From contig NC_086180.1 of the NCBI RefSeq assembly GCF_023053635.1, positions 782,001-846,000 on the forward strand: a DNA stretch of 64,000 nucleotides, read 5' to 3'. Both the position numbers and the translations under genes were made by a program. The notes under the pieces were generated by a model. That model ran no database searches, was not told the origin of the DNA, and saw only the letters and a list, made by a program, of their open reading frames with translations. Shown here piece after piece: positions 58,911-64,000 of the stretch (the first letter of the stretch is position 1; each line of letters begins with the position of its first letter). The DNA comes from Elgaria multicarinata webbii. Taxonomy: Eukaryota > Chordata > Lepidosauria > Squamata > Anguidae.

Positions 58911-60358
58911 ATCAGCCCACCAACTGGCAGTGGAGTGTGGAGTATGGGGGAAAGTTGGGGCTTAGATATGGCTTGTAGCATCTGACATTCCTCCCCCCAC
59001 CGCCCCCAAATCCTGGTTAATTAAAGCCAAACTGCATGTCAGGGGGTCGGTTGCATCCTGAAAAGCTGCTGAGCAGGTGAAGAGTCTTGTCAACCCTAAT
59101 TGGGAAGAAAAGAGATGCCTTGGAAGGGGCAGCTCACGTACAAGACCCAGAGAGGTTTATTTCTTTAACTCAGAGTAACAAGTGGGACCTGCAGCAGCAA
59201 AACGTTGCAGTTCATTTCTAGATATGTGTCCACTTTCTGTTTCGTCTGTCCTGCACACTCTGTTTTTAAACCGATTTCAAAATCTACATTTCAAAAGTGT
59301 TGCTTTCCGTACCTGGATACATGCACACACGCTAGGAGATGGGTTTCATAGAATCAGAAGAGTAGAGTTGGAAGGGTCCTGTGAGGTCATCAAGTCCAAC
59401 CCCCCGCTCAGTTCAGGAATTCACCTGCATTATCGTTTGAGAACAACAGTCTCCTCTCGCTGTGAGGGTAGGTCAGAATCACTTGGCTTGTTGATGGAAA
59501 CTTTGCCATTCCCCCCCACCCCCCCACGCCTGCTGCCCCAACCTAACGTGAGCCCAGAGTGCAGAGAACAGAAAGAACTGAGAGCAGCCACAGCCACAGC
59601 CACATTCACAGTAAGCCACTTTCTTTTAGTGGGTATTTCCCCCACTATGTTGGGGCTTAATTCTGAATATCATGTTGGGCCTCCCCCTAGTATGCTGCCT
59701 TTGTTTTCTTTGTGGCTGGGCCCTTTTTGCTTCCAGAGCGATGGGCCTGGTCCGGTTGAGTTGAGTATTACAGGAAATGATACCTTGCTTTTGATCAGAT
59801 TCCGTTCTGAGTGGCTTACAGCATTCATAATAGAGCTACAAGTATCATAAACTTGCTTATTAACTGTGTTGTTGCCGTACTTTTGTTCGTACACTGTCCC
59901 AAAATCCTAAAAAGGATAAGGGGGAGTATAAAAAAGTAAAAACAAGTCCGCTAAAGACAAATCTCTGAGGTCAAATAAAGCCTTCCCTGCAAGTCAGTGG
60001 TGGGGCAAAAGGGATCCTAGAATTGTTTGTTCACCGCTCCGAAATCTTCAGACTGTGTTTAGGGTAGAAAATGAGCAGTGTTAGCTATTGTGGGTTTCTC
60101 CACGTTTCATAGCACTTATTTCCTTGCCTGAGAGGCCTCTGGGTTGTGCCTGCTCGCAGCCTCTTCCTCAGGGGATCTCCAGCAATATTACAAATGCCGT
60201 CTCAGGGAGGTGCAGGAATCTAGATATTCTCTTGGGATCTTGCAGTTTCATTTTCTTGGAAATCCTTTGCCCTCCGCTAACGTCGCTTCTGAATGGCTTA
60301 CTATTTATGCCCTTTTTCTCCTCCAGATTCCTCAGAAGGTCCCAAAGCCAGCAAACTG
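32049..60358 (+). CDS. DCTN1: Dynactin subunit 1 (p150Glued), 5' part: first four coding exons
   Basis: Exons 32049-32081, 51323-51571, 55184-55262 and 60327-60358 join in frame to residues 1-131. The protein is the large dynactin subunit that tethers cytoplasmic dynein to microtubules through its N-terminal CAP-Gly domain. The start reads [11 protein letters not shown] (mammals MAQSKRH-YSR). The CAP-Gly core at about residues 31-93 is nearly identical to human, including [20 protein letters not shown], the tubulin/EB1-binding GKNDG at 68-72 and HGIFVRQSQ. Then come [20 protein letters not shown] and [11 protein letters not shown], matching the start of the Ser/Pro/Lys-rich linker. The human protein is about 1,280 aa, so over 1,100 residues (coiled coils) lie beyond 64000. 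Intron 1 is 19.2 kb. The next, basic microexons were not found before 64000. Confidence 0.97.
33548..33661 (+). repeat. L2-like LINE tail
   Basis: TTAGATTGTAAGCCTATGCG, ACAGCACCATGTACATTGAT and (AAT)n. Confidence 0.9.
33663..33762 (+). repeat. tRNA-derived SINE fragment
   Basis: CCCCAGGTCCAACCCCCGGC (B-box-like) then ACATCTCCAGGTAGGACTGG and GCCACTGCCAGCCAGTGTAG recalls a squamate tRNA-derived SINE. It abuts a MITE. Confidence 0.55.
33763..33898. mobile_element. hAT-like MITE (palindromic)
   Basis: Left CAGGGGTAGGCAAGCCCGTG with CCCTCCAGAT; right ATCTGGAGGGCACCAGG with CTACCCCTTG. The inner arms GACTACAACTGCCA and GGGAGCTGTAGTAC also pair. No intact 8-bp duplication is evident. Confidence 0.75.
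34585..34828 (+). repeat. L3-like LINE 3' end
   Basis: GCTAGCCCTGACGGTTGTGT, GTTGGCCCCTGTGTGAACAG, CTGATCCAGCCTCAGGGCTC and TTATG. Confidence 0.85.
35255..35340 (+). repeat. SINE-like fragment plus (CCT)n
   Basis: GGAAGCTGCCTTATACCGAG, TCAGACCATTGGTCCACCCA is a common squamate repeat opening. It is replaced by (TCC)n from about 35319. Confidence 0.55.
35659..36228 (-). repeat. CR1 LINE 3' end
   Basis: Inverted tail followed by a largely open ORF2 C-terminus ([59 protein letters not shown]). It is 5'-truncated at GTGATTTGGA. Confidence 0.93.
36865..37215 (+). repeat. L3-like LINE ORF2 segment
   Basis: Encodes a degraded reverse-transcriptase region: [11 protein letters not shown], then [18 protein letters not shown], with stops. 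Confidence 0.75.
37255..37345 (+). repeat. Dispersed repeat (TTGTGGCACCTTGAAGACTA type)
   Basis: TTGTGGCACCTTGAAGACTA, ATTTATTATAAGCTTTCAGG and GATGAAGTAGACAG; related to 12283-12365. It separates two L3-like copies. Confidence 0.55.
37757..38795 (+). repeat. L3-like LINE, ORF2 to 3' end
   Basis: It opens with AAAGATAAAATTAGTAAGC, repeating the text near 37118, so this is a second copy. It continues through [12 protein letters not shown]-type text (decayed), TTGGAAATGCTGCGTACC, CACGATGTAGTGACGGCC and ends near CTACTTGTGAGCTTCCCAG. Confidence 0.75.
39148..40045 (-). repeat. L3-like LINE 3' part
   Basis: Starts inverted at AAGAACATAAGAAGAGCCAT, then TCCAGCACTCTGTTCACACA, CATTACATCTTGTGGTAGCG and, further into ORF2, GGTGGCCAGAATTGTACACA and CCACAACCCCAAGATCTCTT. 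One of the longest L3-like copies here. Confidence 0.85.
40623..40654. repeat. Perfect 14-bp palindrome with 4-nt loop
   Basis: CTATGATCTAAACA, loop AAGC, TGTTTAGATCATAG, in the L2-like relic. The phrase AAAGCTGTTTAG occurs twice within 40 bp around it. Confidence 0.9.
40962..41099 (+). repeat. CR1 LINE 3' end
   Basis: CTCCCACACTAGAGGCCTTC, GGCAGCTGGACAACCACCTG and CTATTCTATGATTCTATG. Confidence 0.92.
41106..41630 (+). repeat. L2-like LINE 3' end with ORF2 C-terminus
   Basis: Open frame [57 protein letters not shown] and stop, then the 3' UTR (TTAGATTGTAAGCCTATGTG) and a long (AAT)n tail at about 41593-41630. The C-terminal frame is intact, so it is a fairly recent insertion. Confidence 0.92.
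42568..42615 (+). repeat. (TC)n/(CA)n microsatellite
   Basis: About 13 TC units followed by CGCGCACGCACACACAC. Confidence 0.9.
43420..43625 (-). repeat. L3-like LINE 3' end
   Basis: AAGAACAGAAGAAGAGTCAT, CATTCTGTTCACACAGTGGC, CTCAGCAACTGGTGTACATA. Confidence 0.85.
43740..43842 (-). repeat. CR1 LINE tail fragment
   Basis: TCATAGAATCATAGAATAGC, GGCCATCGAGTCCAACCCCC, CATCCCTGACAGATGG. Confidence 0.92.
44361..44543. mobile_element. Foldback or MITE-like inverted repeat
   Basis: Left arm from AAAATTCACTGG (with GTTCAGAAGG and AGAGATGTTTATTC) pairs with a right arm ending CCAGTGAATTTT (with CCTTCTGAAC and GAATAAACATCTCT). Arms of about 75 bp are imperfect and the loop is about 35-45 bp. No coding capacity. 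No clear target duplication, so the family is unknown. Confidence 0.8.
44828..47745 (-). repeat. L3-like LINE, split by a CR1 insertion
   Basis: 44828-44862 (AGAAGAGCCCTGATTCTGGA, ATCAGACCAAGGGTC) and 47202-47745 (ATCTAGTCCAGCATTTCGTT onward to CCAACTCTACAAT) are two parts of one L3-like copy. The CR1 lies exactly between GGGTC and ATCTAG. Confidence 0.85.
44863..47200 (-). mobile_element. CR1 LINE, 2.3 kb, best-preserved copy (5'-truncated)
   Basis: The minus strand holds CR1 ORF2 from the end of the endonuclease domain ([11 protein letters not shown], the SDH motif) through linker [20 protein letters not shown] and reverse transcriptase ([69 protein letters not shown], catalytic [10 protein letters not shown]) to the C-terminus [12 protein letters not shown] and stop. 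The frame is continuous from 47199 to 44953 apart from one TGA at about 46312-46314, where relatives read TCA (Ser, FAKSWKTGE). The 3' UTR and triple CATAGAAT tail are intact. ORF1 and most of the endonuclease are absent, as in usual 5' truncation. Confidence 0.95.
47746..48492 (+). repeat. CR1 LINE 3' part
   Basis: 5'-truncated at CTAGGAAATAGAAACC. Open ORF2 C-terminus: [79 protein letters not shown] and stop. Then the 3' UTR with a decayed tail. It lies directly against the L3-like copy. Confidence 0.94.
49290..49350 (+). repeat. LINE 3' tail fragment
   Basis: TTGCCTTCTAAACTGCCTTG, GGGTTAGAAATCTATAATAA. Confidence 0.55.
50036..50340 (+). repeat. L2-like LINE 3' end
   Basis: AACTACAAGTTCAACCACAG, AACTTTTCTTTTTCCTAAAG, GATTGTAAGCCTATGCGGCA, (AAT)n. 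It begins in the last coding residues. Confidence 0.92.
50341..50800. repeat. L2-like LINE relics, both orientations
   Basis: 50341-50540 reads as inverted coding text. 50655-50800 reads direct: AATTTAAGAAAGCCATAAAG, ACTGATCTCTTCCGGCAGGC ([13 protein letters not shown]). Decayed. Confidence 0.5.
51070..51107 (+). repeat. (GATA)/(GATC)n tandem
   Basis: GGATGGATAGATAGATTGAT then (CGAT)n, in the end of DCTN1 intron 1, about 215 bp before exon 2. Confidence 0.9.
51323..51571 (+). CDS. DCTN1: DCTN1 coding exon 2 (CAP-Gly domain)
   Basis: Acceptor TTGCTCCCTCCCTAG and donor GTAAGC. The 83 codons open [19 protein letters not shown], with an internal Met (residue 19) that could serve shorter isoforms. 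They include the full CAP-Gly core with GKNDG and end HGIFVRQSQ. Confidence 0.98.
52118..52308 (-). repeat. CR1 LINE 3' end
   Basis: Inverted tail TCATAGAATCATAGAATAGT, CAATCGAGTCCAACCCCCTG, GTGTGTGAGAGCCCACAACC, CTGCTCTAACAATG. Confidence 0.92.
52613..52768 (+). repeat. CR1 LINE 3' end
   Basis: GTTGTGGGCTCTCCCACCC, GGACAACCATCTGTCAGGG, CTATTCTATGATGCTATGAT. Confidence 0.92.
52920..53040 (+). repeat. LINE 3' tail fragment
   Basis: GCGTTGTTTTTATTGG, CACCACTTTGATAAAACG and (AATA)n. The following 53041-53780 is GC-rich intron with no recognised exon. Confidence 0.45.
53782..53911. mobile_element. hAT MITE, near-perfect palindrome with exact 8-bp target duplication
   Basis: Begins CAGCCTTCCTCAACCTG and ends in its reverse complement CAGGTTGAGGAAGGCTG (with short differences inside). 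The arms continue through CTCCAGATGTGTTGGACTAC and its partner. ATATAGAT at 53774-53781 is repeated exactly at 53912-53919. The CAG...CTG ends and 8-bp duplication are hAT hallmarks. It is 130 bp with no coding sequence. Confidence 0.93.
54598..54740 (-). repeat. Decayed L3-like LINE 3' fragment
   Basis: AGAACGTAAGGGCTGCG, GTAGTCTAGCATCCTTTCC, TTGTGGCCAACCAGCTGCC. Confidence 0.6.
55184..55262 (+). CDS. DCTN1: DCTN1 coding exon 3
   Basis: Acceptor CAATTTTATTCAG and donor GTAGGG. It encodes [26 protein letters not shown], close to human, and ends in phase 1. Confidence 0.96.
55680..55742 (+). repeat. LINE 3' tail (AAAT type)
   Basis: ACCGCCCAGAGAGCTTCAGC, TATTGGGCGGTATAAAAATG, (TAAA)n. Confidence 0.85.
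55861..56075 (-). repeat. CR1 LINE 3' end
   Basis: AGAATCATAGAATCATAGAA, GGCCATCGAGTCCAACCCCC, CTCTAACAGTCAGGAAATTT. It lies immediately inside the left arm of the inverted repeat. Confidence 0.92.
56297..57032 (+). repeat. L3-like LINE 3' end with ORF2 C-terminus
   Basis: Encodes [40 protein letters not shown] and [11 protein letters not shown], then the full 3' end (AACTCACTACCACAAGATG, TCTGATCCAGCATCAGGGCT, CTTCTTATGTTCTTAT). A long, well-kept copy. Confidence 0.88.
57410..57490 (-). repeat. CR1 LINE tail fragment
   Basis: CTCATAGAATCATAGAATAG, AAGGCCATCGGGTCCAACCC. Confidence 0.9.
57491..58790 (+). repeat. L2-like LINE relic: reverse transcriptase to 3' end
   Basis: About 1.3 kb of decayed ORF2. 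[20 protein letters not shown] carries the RT motif FDTIDH, and [31 protein letters not shown] and, in another frame, [20 protein letters not shown] and [20 protein letters not shown] are typical of L2-clade ORF2. Several frame changes and stops are present. It ends in an AT-rich tail near ATTGCTTAGGGATTTTG. Confidence 0.85.
58876..58908 (+). repeat. (CA)n microsatellite
   Basis: About 16 CA units. Confidence 0.95.
59347..59445 (-). repeat. CR1-related LINE tail, older subfamily
   Basis: CATAGAATCAGAAGAGTAGA, AGGTCATCAAGTCCAACCCC, GTTCAGGAATTCACC. It is clearly more diverged than the other CR1 copies. Confidence 0.8.
60327..60358 (+). CDS. DCTN1: DCTN1 coding exon 4 (microexon)
   Basis: Acceptor TTTTTCTCCTCCAG and donor GTGAGT. 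With the carried base it encodes [11 protein letters not shown], aligning to the TAKTSKL stretch of human before the basic linker. 32 bp restores phase 0. Confidence 0.88.
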
Positions 60359-63300
60359 GTGAGTACTTTGTCCTTGGGCCTTACGATCAATTCATCCCAT
60401 CCACGTTTATCTTATGGTTTGAGGGAGAGGGAATTTTACGGAGGCACCTGAGACCTGGCGTTGGACCTTTTGCAACTTGGGCTCACTGGGTTGAGGAGAG
60501 GAGAGGAGGTGGCATCAGTTACAAAGCGCGTTTTTGTACACAGGGCATGGGTGGATAATGGCCCTTGAGCTCTAGGGCCAAGGAGTTCTCCTTGCTCTTG
60601 GAAAGCCTGGCCTCAGGCACCACTTCCCCCGCGAACAGTATTCGGAGCAGGAAAGCGGCACCTGGTGGACAGTGAAAACGTTCCCCAAATCCACATCTAC
60701 CAAAAGGGATGCAACCTGAGGTTGAAGGTGGGTGGGTATGAGGGGAGGGTGTGTGGATGCCTCAAGATCTGGGTTTTTTGGGACCCTTTCACATGCCTCA
60801 AGGTGGCCAGCACAACGGAGGCGGTTATTCCTCCATTGCCCATTGATGAAAAGGACTTCTGTGACTGTTGGAAAATGGGAAAGCAGAAAGGTTGAAAGCA
60901 AGGATGCTAGTAACGGCCCCCGTGCTTTCTGATTTCCAAGCCCCCAATCAAGATTCCCCCCCCCCTTAACAGCTGGGTCAGGCTGTCCAATTGAGGCTAA
61001 GCAGACTTTAAAAATGCATGTTAGAGTAATTGTGGTGTGTGAAGAGCTCATTCACCTTGATCAGGAAAACCGCTTGCGTTCACCCGCTGAGGGGGCCCAG
61101 TGCTGCCTCTCTACCCTTTACCCTTCCAGGCAGCCTTTGGTTCTTCAACTGCCTGCCAGGATTTTCATCACCCTTTCAAACTCAGTGGTTTGGCTACAGA
61201 ACGAGTTAGTTGCACTTAAATCCCTTTGAAATCTGTGGGGCGTTTGAGTTAGTAATGACTAAGCTATTATTAATTCCAGGGGAACCTAAAAGATGGTCTT
61301 GTGGCTTCCTGGTTGACTGTGTTTTGTCTATGTATTTACATTTTTTCATTGTTTTGTTCCTTCTTGTAAGACATCCCGGGCATAGGGATAGAGGCTGATA
61401 TTACAAGATGAAGGAGTGTACCTAGTAGGTCCAAGACTGAGTTTCTCTCAAGCCCCTTCTCTCTGTTCACGCTTTGTACCCATGATCAGGGCCAAGGCAC
61501 ATCTGCCCTGCGCCTTGGCTTTCTCTTTGACTCCTGCCTCTTCCTCCTTCATGCCTCCTATTCAGTCCACCACGTTGGTTCTCTCTGCAGCTCTACCTCT
61601 CCATCTACTCAAAAGAAACTCTGTTTCACGCTTGCTCACCTCCCATCTAGGCTTCTGCAACCTTTTCCTCTCCGGCCTTTGAGTGAAGTAACATGCCCAA
61701 ATCCTCCAGTTTTCTCCTTCATTCTGACCGTGCGATGCCCCTCCTTAAATCCAGGCACAAATGCCGTTTATTTTGAAGCCCCTCCCAGCCCCGCACGCCC
61801 CTGCCCGTGACCTCTGCTGCTCCACCTCCGGTCTCCCTCAAAAGACCCCAGGCCCATTCTCTCTGGCTGCCCCCTGAAGGCCTCCATGCTGCCCCATCCT
61901 CCCTTACTTCCTTCAATGACTGCTGCAAACCCACCTTCCCTGTGCACCCTTGGCCACCCCATTGCCCCATGCTGTCTCTGTGCCCTCTGCTAGCAGAGCC
62001 TGGGTGTGTGGCCGAAGGGAGAGGGCATCTGATGGCCCTCCGTTGTTGCCCTCGTCTCTGTGTCCCTCTGTTGCCGCCTCTGTGTGTTGGAGTTTAGTTT
62101 GCAAAGCCTTTGAAGCCCGGGTTGTTCTGTCTGCCTGCCTGCCTGTTGCTTTGCAAACCTCTGTGCACATCGATGTAACGGATAGTCCTAACCGCAGGCA
62201 ACTAGGATGTGCCCATCTCCTCTCGCCCCACCCCCTGCCACCCCCCAGGCCCTTGGCCTTCCATGCACCCCACTGTCCCCTAACTACCTCTCTCTGCTCT
62301 GCATTTCCGTAGGATTTGCTCATCCTTCCGGAAGTCCCTCTGGTTCTGTTCTTTTGTTTTTGGTGAGAGGCCTTCTCCTTTGACCCTGGAAGACAGCTGC
62401 TTTCTGCTAGGAAGGAGGAAGGTGCATGTTGGGGGCAGCCCCACCCCCCCGCCCGCCTGTGCATCCCTCGTGACAAGCTGGGCTTGGGAGTTGGCCGTCT
62501 GCAGTATACCATGGCTCCACTAGATGCCAGTAGAAGCAGGGTTAGATCTTGGAAAGGGCCGTTTTGCCAAAACGTTGAGGATTATCTGGATTAAAAATGG
62601 TATTTCGAGAGCATCTCTCTCCTTCAAGGGTTACAAGGGTTATATTATTTCGCGTACTTCTATTTGCTTCTATAGTGTTATGGTATCAAGCGCATATCAG
62701 CGACCGGTAAAACGTTCTCCATTTGTAGATAATAGCTGCTCAAGGGAAGCCATTTTGAAGTAGTATGTTTCCTTGGGGATGGAAACGTGAGAAAGAAACG
62801 TGGCTTTTTGCTCCACAGCCATTTTGGGTTTCCCTACTTGCATTTGGGGCCTCTGTTTTGCCTTTGCTTCCACACTGGAATCGGAAGAAGCCACTGCAAG
62901 GAAGACCCTGTGGTCCTTTGAGACGTCGTCCCCCACTTCCACAGATGTGGGCTTGTTGCCAATATCGCCCATAAAGCAGAACCACCGTGCTCGGTTGGAC
63001 ACGTCTCCTGAAGTCATTGCTGCTGACTTTGAAGGACAGATTATTAGGAGTGCGCTGTATTTATTCTCCTGCTGAGGCTGTTAATCTTGGTGAGATCGCT
63101 GCCTGCTGGTGGAAGCCACCCGTGCCTGTTGCCCTCTCAGTCCTACTTGCTGGGACTTCATTCAGGGCCGAACTCTATTTGAGATTAGCCAGCCTCTAAG
63201 ATGGGATGCTGCTGTCCTTGCATTAGAAAACAATTAGTCTCTCTTTCCCAAATTTGGAGGGCTATAAAATATAACTGAGTGATTCTTCTACAGCAAGGGC

Positions 63301-63390
63301 TCTGCCCCACTAATCTTCCTCTGAAAGAGATTTCTTTGGACAGTGTTCTATTATTTTGTTTTTCAAATACAAGTTGGATACTCATTGACC
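60359..63390 (+). other. DCTN1: DCTN1 intron 4 (start), nothing else recognised
   Basis: No exon matching the basic linker and no clear repeat family was recognised. A run of C/T-rich text at 61430-62330 gives long but unsupported frames. Confidence 0.5.
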
Positions 63391-63748
63391 TGGTTCGCAC
63401 GTAATGACAACCCACCTGTTTAAAACCAATAGGTTGTCATGTGCGCCCGCCTCTTCCGTTTGGCTCCTTTGTAAGTTGTGTAGCGTAACATTGGAACCCA
63501 GACCTCTGGGTTGTTTAGGAGCTAAGCAACCCAGCAGTTAACCCATATTCAGTTAACCACTGGGTTGTTCAGCCCGTAAATAACTTGGTGGCCTGGGTTT
63601 GCATGTCACACTGCTGCACAACCTACGAAGCAGCCGAATGTGGATTGTGGGGTAAAGCAGAAGAGGCGGGCGGACTGCCGACAACGCCCTCCTTATGCAC
63701 GGCAGTCTGTCGTTTTTTAAACTGAGCGATGTTGTTATGTGCAAGCAG
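63391..63748. mobile_element. Candidate DNA-transposon-like repeat with imperfect inverted ends
   Basis: Left CCTGGTTCGCACGTAATGAC AACC resembles the reverse complement of the right end, CCTGCTTGCACATAACAAC. No coding sequence. Similar CTGGTTCACACGTAT text occurs near 19010. Confidence 0.45.
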
Positions 63749-64000
63749 GGCCAGTGGTTGGCTAGAACAGAATTTCAGTGGCCTTCTGCAGAAATGTTTT
63801 CACTGGAGTGATACAGGATATCTGGGATGTTCCATCTTTATTTGAGTCAAAATCTTGTGTCACCCCCTGACTGAGGAGACGGGAGATGGGTCGTTCTTGT
63901 TTTTCCAATGTACAGCAATTTGCGGGGCGCATTTCAAGCTTGGAAGAAGGATGAGGTTCTTGTCAAGTGGTGTGGCTCCCCTAGACATTAGCCTTTGTTC

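Larger units (their letters stand above)
55263..60326 (+). other. DCTN1: DCTN1 intron 3
   Basis: About 5.1 kb, GTAGGG to TCCTCCAG. It holds the LINE and foldback entries listed below. 58909-59346 and 59446-60326 show no recognised feature. Confidence 0.85.

Noticed and set aside
61807-62512. Long frames on both strands near 62 kb
   Set aside because: C/T-rich intronic sequence with no motif, splice support or similarity I recognise.
62800-63075. Frame containing EEATARKTL, resembling the basic DCTN1 linker (TARKT)
   Set aside because: No AG/GT borders around the motif and the flanking residues do not align; a chance match.

Overview
This is nuclear DNA from a vertebrate, most likely a non-avian reptile and probably a squamate. 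The genes have spliced exons with GT/AG borders. The repeats are dominated by CR1 LINEs (3' end with the tandem ATTCTATG motif), an L3-like CR1-clade LINE, an L2-like LINE with an (AAT)n tail, hAT transposons with their MITEs, and a tRNA-derived SINE. The species assignment is inference from this repeat mix.

Three host genes can be supported. (1) The 3' half of a short-chain dehydrogenase of the RDH11/12/13/14-DHRS13 group runs on + from 1459 to 4089 in four exons; its cofactor-binding exons lie upstream of the window. (2) A leucine-rich-repeat gene of 538 codons runs on - from 14369 to 10458 in three coding exons, plus a probable non-coding first exon in a CpG island near 15.3 kb. Its N-terminus looks like an elongin BC-box, so a cullin-2 type ubiquitin-ligase adaptor is the best guess. 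(3) DCTN1 (dynactin p150Glued) starts on + at 32049. Its first four coding exons (32049, 51323, 55184, 60327) give residues 1-131, including the whole CAP-Gly domain; the rest lies downstream of 64000. The SDR and LRR genes are convergent, and the LRR gene and DCTN1 are divergent.

Layout: 1-1458, repeat-rich 5' intron of the SDR gene with a 375-bp tandem duplication; 1459-4089, SDR exons; 4199-10200, nested repeats (CR1, SINE, hAT, and an LTR retroelement inside an L3-like LINE); 10392-15400, LRR gene and CpG island; 15.9-32.0 kb, intergenic DNA made of LINE fragments with no recognisable gene; 32.05-51.32 kb, DCTN1 intron 1, including the best-preserved CR1 (44863-47200); 51.3-64.0 kb, DCTN1 exons 2-4 and introns with L2, L3, CR1, a hAT MITE and a foldback structure.

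I see no CRISPR array, operon, functional tRNA/rRNA gene or obviously new multi-gene system. The best leads are the BC-box LRR gene, a young non-autonomous-looking LTR element with a tRNA-His-type primer site and an internal CR1 segment, a CR1 ORF2 interrupted by one nonsense codon, and several inverted-repeat structures.
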